This document shows, one piece after another, positions 5,835 to 6,901 of a stretch of 6,901 nucleotides of DNA. Every line of letters starts with the position of its first letter. Position 1 is the first letter of the stretch. Below the pieces are notes generated by a model. The model did not search any database, had not been told where the DNA came from, and saw only the letters and a list, made by a program, of their open reading frames with translations. The position numbers and the translations under genes were made by a program. This DNA is from Burkholderiales bacterium (GTDB lineage Bacteria > Pseudomonadota > Gammaproteobacteria > Burkholderiales > Burkholderiaceae_C). Location: positions 1 through 6,901 of the forward strand of contig CANHOE010000140.1 of the NCBI GenBank assembly GCA_947462175.1. The letters run 5' to 3'.

Positions 5835-6736
5835 CACTCAACGCCTTGTGGGATGTGCGCGCGCCGGCCAAGCTCAATGTTTTCTTGCATGTCGTCGGCC
5901 GGCGCGCCGACGGACACCATCTGCTGCAGTCGCTGTTTGTGCTGATCGACTGGGCCGACACGCTGCATTTCGAGCGGCGCAGCGATGGTGAATTGCGCCG
6001 GCACGACCTGACAGTCGCCTTGCCAACGGACGATCTGTGCCTGCGTGCTGCACGGGCCTTGAAGGCAGCGAGCGGTACCACCTGCGGCGCAGACATCAGC
6101 ATCGCCAAGGAGGTGCCCTGGGGCGCCGGCCTCGGCGGCGGCAGTTCAGATGCAGCAACAACCTTGCTTGCGCTGAACCGCCTCTGGGGATTGAACTGGT
6201 CGCGCGCGCAACTGCATGCGCTGGGCCTGGCGCTGGGCGCCGACGTGCCGTTTTTCATAGGCGGGAACAACGCCTGGGTCGAAGGCATCGGCGAACAGCT
6301 GACGCCTGTGGCCGTTCCCGAACAGAGCTATATCCTGATCAAACCGGCGGTATCGATAGAAACGCGTGCTGTTTTCAGCCATCCTCAGTTGGTGCGCGAC
6401 ACGCCTCGCGCTATACTCGAGGGCTTTGATGCGGACGAACTTCTGCGCATCACCGCACCTGCGGATGGTGTCGGCTGGGGTCACAACGACCTGCAAGCTG
6501 TTGCCGAGTTGTTGCACCCTGAGGTGCATGACGCGGCAACGCTTTTGCAGTCTCGCTACGGCAACAGTCGCATGAGTGGTTCGGGTAGTGTGGTGTTTGC
6601 ACGCACCGTGTCAGAGTCGAACCCGGCGCTTGCGCTGGACGGCGAGTTGCCGTCAGGCTGGATCACGAAAGTGTGCCGCAGCCTGCCGCAGCACCCGTTG
6701 CGTGACTGGGTTAGAGATGTAGAGAGCCAGGATTGA
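5831..6736 (+). CDS. ispE: 4-diphosphocytidyl-2-C-methyl-D-erythritol kinase IspE
   Basis: IspE phosphorylates the 2-hydroxyl of CDP-methylerythritol with ATP, the fourth step of the MEP isoprenoid pathway, in the cytoplasm. The 301-residue product is a GHMP kinase of normal length. It has APAKLNVFLHV (11-21; Lys14 equals catalytic Lys10 of E. coli), the ATP-binding glycine loop PWGAGLGGGSSDAA (96-109), catalytic Asp138 in LGADVPFF, Phe182 matching E. coli Phe185, a HNDLQ motif (218-222) and the third GHMP motif RMSGSGSVVFA (247-257). One oddity is that the family motif DGYH reads DGHH (27-30), so the Tyr that stacks on the cytosine in E. coli (Tyr25) is His29 here; the neighbouring His is kept. 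The ATG overlaps the lolB stop as ATGA without a clear Shine-Dalgarno sequence, so translation is probably coupled. A tRNA-Gln follows. Confidence 0.97.
   Translation: MTLNALWDVRAPAKLNVFLHVVGRRADGHHLLQSLFVLIDWADTLHFERRSDGELRRHDLTVALPTDDLCLRAARALKAASGTTCGADISIAKEVPWGAGLGGGSSDAATTLLALNRLWGLNWSRAQLHALGLALGADVPFFIGGNNAWVEGIGEQLTPVAVPEQSYILIKPAVSIETRAVFSHPQLVRDTPRAILEGFDADELLRITAPADGVGWGHNDLQAVAELLHPEVHDAATLLQSRYGNSRMSGSGSVVFARTVSESNPALALDGELPSGWITKVCRSLPQHPLRDWVRDVESQD
6389..6417 (+). promoter_or_regulatory. Candidate promoter inside ispE
   Basis: TTGGTG (6389-6394), a 17-base spacer and TATACT (6412-6417) form a plausible sigma-70 promoter within the ispE coding region, pointing toward tRNA-Gln and the gene beyond the edge. 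The -10 matches consensus at 5 of 6 positions and the -35 only at TTG. It could give the tRNA and a downstream prs gene expression independent of the operon promoter. It is sequence-only evidence inside a coding region. Confidence 0.3.
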
Positions 6737-6759
6737 AAGTCATATCCTGAAAAGTTGTG

Positions 6760-6783
6760 GGTGAGTGGCGTAGGCCGCTTACC
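6760..6783 (+). other. Stem-loop between ispE and tRNA-Gln
   Basis: GGTGAGTGGC (6760-6769) and GCCGCTTACC (6774-6783) pair along all 10 positions, eight Watson-Crick and two G-U, closing a GUAG tetraloop. It lies 23 bases after the ispE stop and five bases before the first tRNA nucleotide. No T-run follows, so it is not a standard terminator. It may protect the ispE 3' end or guide processing of an ispE-tRNA transcript. Confidence 0.55.
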
Positions 6784-6788
6784 GGTGT

Positions 6789-6865
6789 AGGGGAGTCGCC
6801 AAGTTGGTTAAGGCATCGGATTTTGATTCCGACATGCGAAGGTTCGAATCCTTCTTCCCCTGCCA
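6789..6865 (+). tRNA. tRNA-Gln (anticodon UUG)
   Basis: A complete 77-nt tRNA with encoded CCA. The acceptor stem AGGGGAG pairs with TTCCCCT (last pair a G-T wobble), the D-arm is GCC/GGC, the anticodon stem TCGGA/TCCGA closes the loop TTTTGAT with anticodon TTG at 6823-6825, the variable loop is CATGC, and the T-arm is GAAGG-TTCGAAT-CCTTC. It reads CAA codons, and CAG by wobble. G2-C71, G3-C70, the anticodon and discriminator G73 are the known glutaminyl-tRNA synthetase identity elements, and the weak first pair is A1-U72 where E. coli has U1-A72. It follows ispE as in Pseudomonas and many Burkholderiales. No strong tRNA promoter is seen directly upstream, so co-transcription with ispE or use of a promoter inside ispE is likely. 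Confidence 0.97.
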
Positions 6866-6901
6866 GATTCATTGATTCCCGGATCGTCCTGACAGCAGGC
6901 C
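6866..6901. other. Short right-edge sequence after tRNA-Gln
   Basis: Thirty-six bases remain. No hairpin with a T-run and no gene start is visible. By analogy with related genomes the next gene is expected to be prs (ribose-phosphate pyrophosphokinase), but none of it is in the window. Confidence 0.5.

Noticed and set aside
6755..6784. TTGTGG with an 18-base spacer and TTACCG as a promoter for tRNA-Gln
   Set aside because: The -10 is poor and would place the transcription start at or inside the mature tRNA, and the bases are better explained by the 10-bp hairpin.
6789..6901. tRNA-Gln 3' end as an integration (att) site
   Set aside because: No integrase gene, no repeat of the tRNA 3' end and no change in composition are visible in the short sequence after it.

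Overview
This is an ordinary-looking chromosomal block from a GC-rich (clearly above 60% by eye) proteobacterium, most likely a betaproteobacterium of the order Burkholderiales. The pointers are the gene order, the long MutM with its Burkholderiales-type N-terminus, and the order TPR protein - lolB - ispE - tRNA-Gln. That last order is shared with Pseudomonas, where prs follows; prs is therefore expected just past the right edge. No mobile element, CRISPR array, integrase or phage gene is visible, and coding density is high.

Left half (1-3371, minus strand, read from right to left): mutM (formamidopyrimidine-DNA glycosylase), then after a 136-bp gap a 663-residue dynamin-like large GTPase, then mutY (adenine DNA glycosylase), whose ATG directly abuts the GTPase stop codon and which runs off the left edge after 130 codons. 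Two enzymes of the GO (8-oxoguanine) repair system thus flank a membrane-remodelling-type GTPase in one same-strand cluster.

Middle (3372-3465): a 94-bp divergent promoter region. Leftward there is a GATAAT box so close to the mutM ATG that the transcript may be leaderless. Rightward there is a TAGAAT box preceded by a GC-rich dyad, followed by a good Shine-Dalgarno sequence for the TPR gene.

Right half (3466-6865, plus strand): an exported 611-residue TPR protein with a possible lipobox, lolB (outer-membrane lipoprotein receptor; GTG start in a GTGA overlap), and ispE (MEP-pathway kinase; ATG start in an ATGA overlap). The two 4-nt overlaps indicate a translationally coupled operon. A 10-bp RNA-type hairpin lies between ispE and a complete tRNA-Gln(UUG). 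The TPR protein occupies the position of Pseudomonas aeruginosa PA4667 (LbcA, the outer-membrane adaptor of the CtpA protease), so the operon may join cell-wall hydrolase turnover, lipoprotein sorting and isoprenoid supply.

Nothing here is clearly an undescribed system. The points most worth a second look are the dynamin-like GTPase between mutM and mutY, the LbcA-like TPR protein, and a Tyr-to-His change in the substrate pocket of IspE.
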